Of a stretch of 64,000 bases of DNA, positions 63,339 through 64,000 are shown one piece after another. The position numbers and the translations under genes were made by a program. The number at the start of each line of letters is the position of its first letter. Position 1 is the first letter of the stretch. Origin of the DNA: an uncultured Chitinophagaceae bacterium (GTDB lineage Bacteria; Bacteroidota; Bacteroidia; Chitinophagales; Chitinophagaceae); contig CALMYJ010000004.1 of the NCBI GenBank assembly GCA_937873715.1, positions 320,480-384,479 of the forward strand, in the 5' to 3' direction. The notes under the pieces are model-generated. The model worked only from the letters and a program-made list of their open reading frames with translations. It was not told where the DNA came from and made no database searches.

Positions 63339-64000
63339 TTACTTCAATTTCGGCAGCCTGGCGTTAATATCTTCAATGGCTTTCCACAATTTTGATACCT
63401 CCCGGCGTGTATCATTGAAGTAATTACGCAGATCACGGGTATGAACCTCCACTACTTTAAATATGAACAAAAGATCGTTTAAATGACGTTTGTAAGGGGT
63501 ATAAATATCATTATCGCTAACCAGCTCTAAGTGATGTTTATCGGCTTTATACAGGCGCTTACACACTATGCCATCATCTTTATCAAATACAACGTGGATA
63601 AAGCCTTCACGCAATTCATCTGCAGGGCTTTTAAGCTGCGTGGCAATTACATGATCGCCATCTTTAATGGTTCCGTGCATGCTATCGCCGCTTACCTGGC
63701 AGCGTATATGCAGGCCCGGCCCAAGACCCGGCAAATTGAGTGTAGGCACCTGTATTAGCTTATCTTTTTGGCTTAAATACATGGCCATGCCAGCCGCTGC
63801 CTGGCTATCAAAATCGTACACATTGCCCCGGCTTTTTACCTCGTAATTTGCCTCATCTTCGGCAACAATTAGTGAATTTATAGCATGTGTTTTGGGTGTT
63901 TTTACCCCACTTAGGTGGACATTTGGGTGGACATTTGGGTGGACATTTTTTTGAAATTTACTATCCTTATTTTTTTCATTTAGGTGGACATTTTCAAAAT
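63339..64000 (-). CDS. S24 (LexA/CI-like) repressor, N-terminus beyond the window
   Basis: The frame is open from the right edge to the stop at 63339. The S24 peptidase-like domain has the Ser in CQVSGDSMHGTIKDGDHV and the Lys in GIVCKRLYKADK, the catalytic dyad of self-cleaving repressors, and a C-terminal helix (RDLRNYFNDTRREVSKLWKAIEDI) for dimerisation. Upstream residues (toward 64000) include VHPNVHPNVHL, encoded by a 12-bp tandem repeat. The N-terminal HTH should lie past 64000. A start within the window at 63821 would lack the natural N-terminus, so a truncated call there is not adopted. Role: probably a phage- or stress-type repressor. Confidence 0.75.
   Translation of the reverse strand, partial: FENVHLNEKNKDSKFQKNVHPNVHPNVHLSGVKTPKTHAINSLIVAEDEANYEVKSRGNVYDFDSQAAAGMAMYLSQKDKLIQVPTLNLPGLGPGLHIRCQVSGDSMHGTIKDGDHVIATQLKSPADELREGFIHVVFDKDDGIVCKRLYKADKHHLELVSDNDIYTPYKRHLNDLLFIFKVVEVHTRDLRNYFNDTRREVSKLWKAIEDINARLPKLK
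63913..63948. repeat. 12-bp tandem repeat inside the S24 gene
   Basis: Three near-perfect copies of (T)GGGTGGACATT/AGGTGGACATTT occur in a row, with a further copy at 63981-63994. In the minus-strand frame they encode repeated V-H-(P/L)-N. Because the unit is a multiple of three, copy-number change keeps the frame. Confidence 0.7.

Noticed and set aside
63913..63994. CRISPR-like short repeats at the right edge
   Set aside because: The units are contiguous 12-mers in a coding frame, without spacers, so they are not a CRISPR array.

Overview
The window comes from a member of the Bacteroidota, most likely family Chitinophagaceae. Evidence: Bacteroidota-restricted families (DUF3098, DUF4199, DUF3857 proteins, HYC_CC_PP, putative porin family, TonB receptor with carboxypeptidase-like N-terminus), TAnnTTTG-type -7 promoter boxes, and starts with no clear Shine-Dalgarno sequence. 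It reads as ordinary chromosome: I see no insertion sequence, integrase, phage module, CRISPR array or plasmid gene.

Layout. 1-7.7 kb: an edge-truncated conserved protein, leuS, ftsX, a DUF3098 membrane protein, uppP, a UMF1-type MFS carrier and an MBL-fold hydrolase. 7.8-11.7 kb: an ECF sigma factor, a long protein with an anti-sigma-like N-terminus, one TM helix, a periplasmic linker and a C-terminal beta-barrel, then an LVIVD lipoprotein and a small outer-membrane protein. Two matching GCAAC-N18-GTC elements precede the sigma gene and the lipoprotein gene and look like its own promoters. 11.6-12.6 kb: queG. 12.6-18.7 kb: three consecutive DUF3857/transglutaminase-fold exported proteins. 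18.7-36.2 kb: mostly housekeeping (serine hydrolase, clpB, DsbA-fold protein, lone ABC ATPase, FKBP, DinB/YfiT protein, Nudix, TonB-folC, sodium symporter, O-methyltransferase, LysM glucosaminidase, hpt, VWA protein, grpE-dnaJ).

36.4-44.4 kb is an accessory-looking signalling block. Two DUF4199 genes share 222 identical bases, including their upstream regions and a 14-bp palindrome. They flank a secreted repeat protein, a lipoprotein, a NarL-type regulator and a giant propeller-type sensor kinase. 44.5-50.2 kb is a probable copper/metal envelope cluster (TlpA-like thioredoxin, TonB receptor with N-terminal HMA domain, HYC_CC_PP protein, porin). 50.4-51.6 kb: sucC. 51.7-57.1 kb: a SulP carrier with a beta-carbonic anhydrase, a second beta-carbonic anhydrase, an NtrC-type regulator and a free-standing Hpt protein. 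57.2-62.1 kb: ClC channel, sensor kinase, glycosyltransferase, and tRNA-Leu(GAG), tRNA-Gly(GCC) and tRNA-Leu(UAA). 62.3-64 kb: an ECF-like sigma factor, a receiver-less LuxR/NarL protein, and an S24 (LexA/CI-like) repressor running off the right edge.

The best candidates for something little described are the trans-envelope sigma/anti-sigma system at 7.7-11.7 kb, the duplicated DUF4199 signalling block, and the DUF3857 trio, two of whose members lack the catalytic cysteine. All family assignments rest on motif reading. No database search was run.
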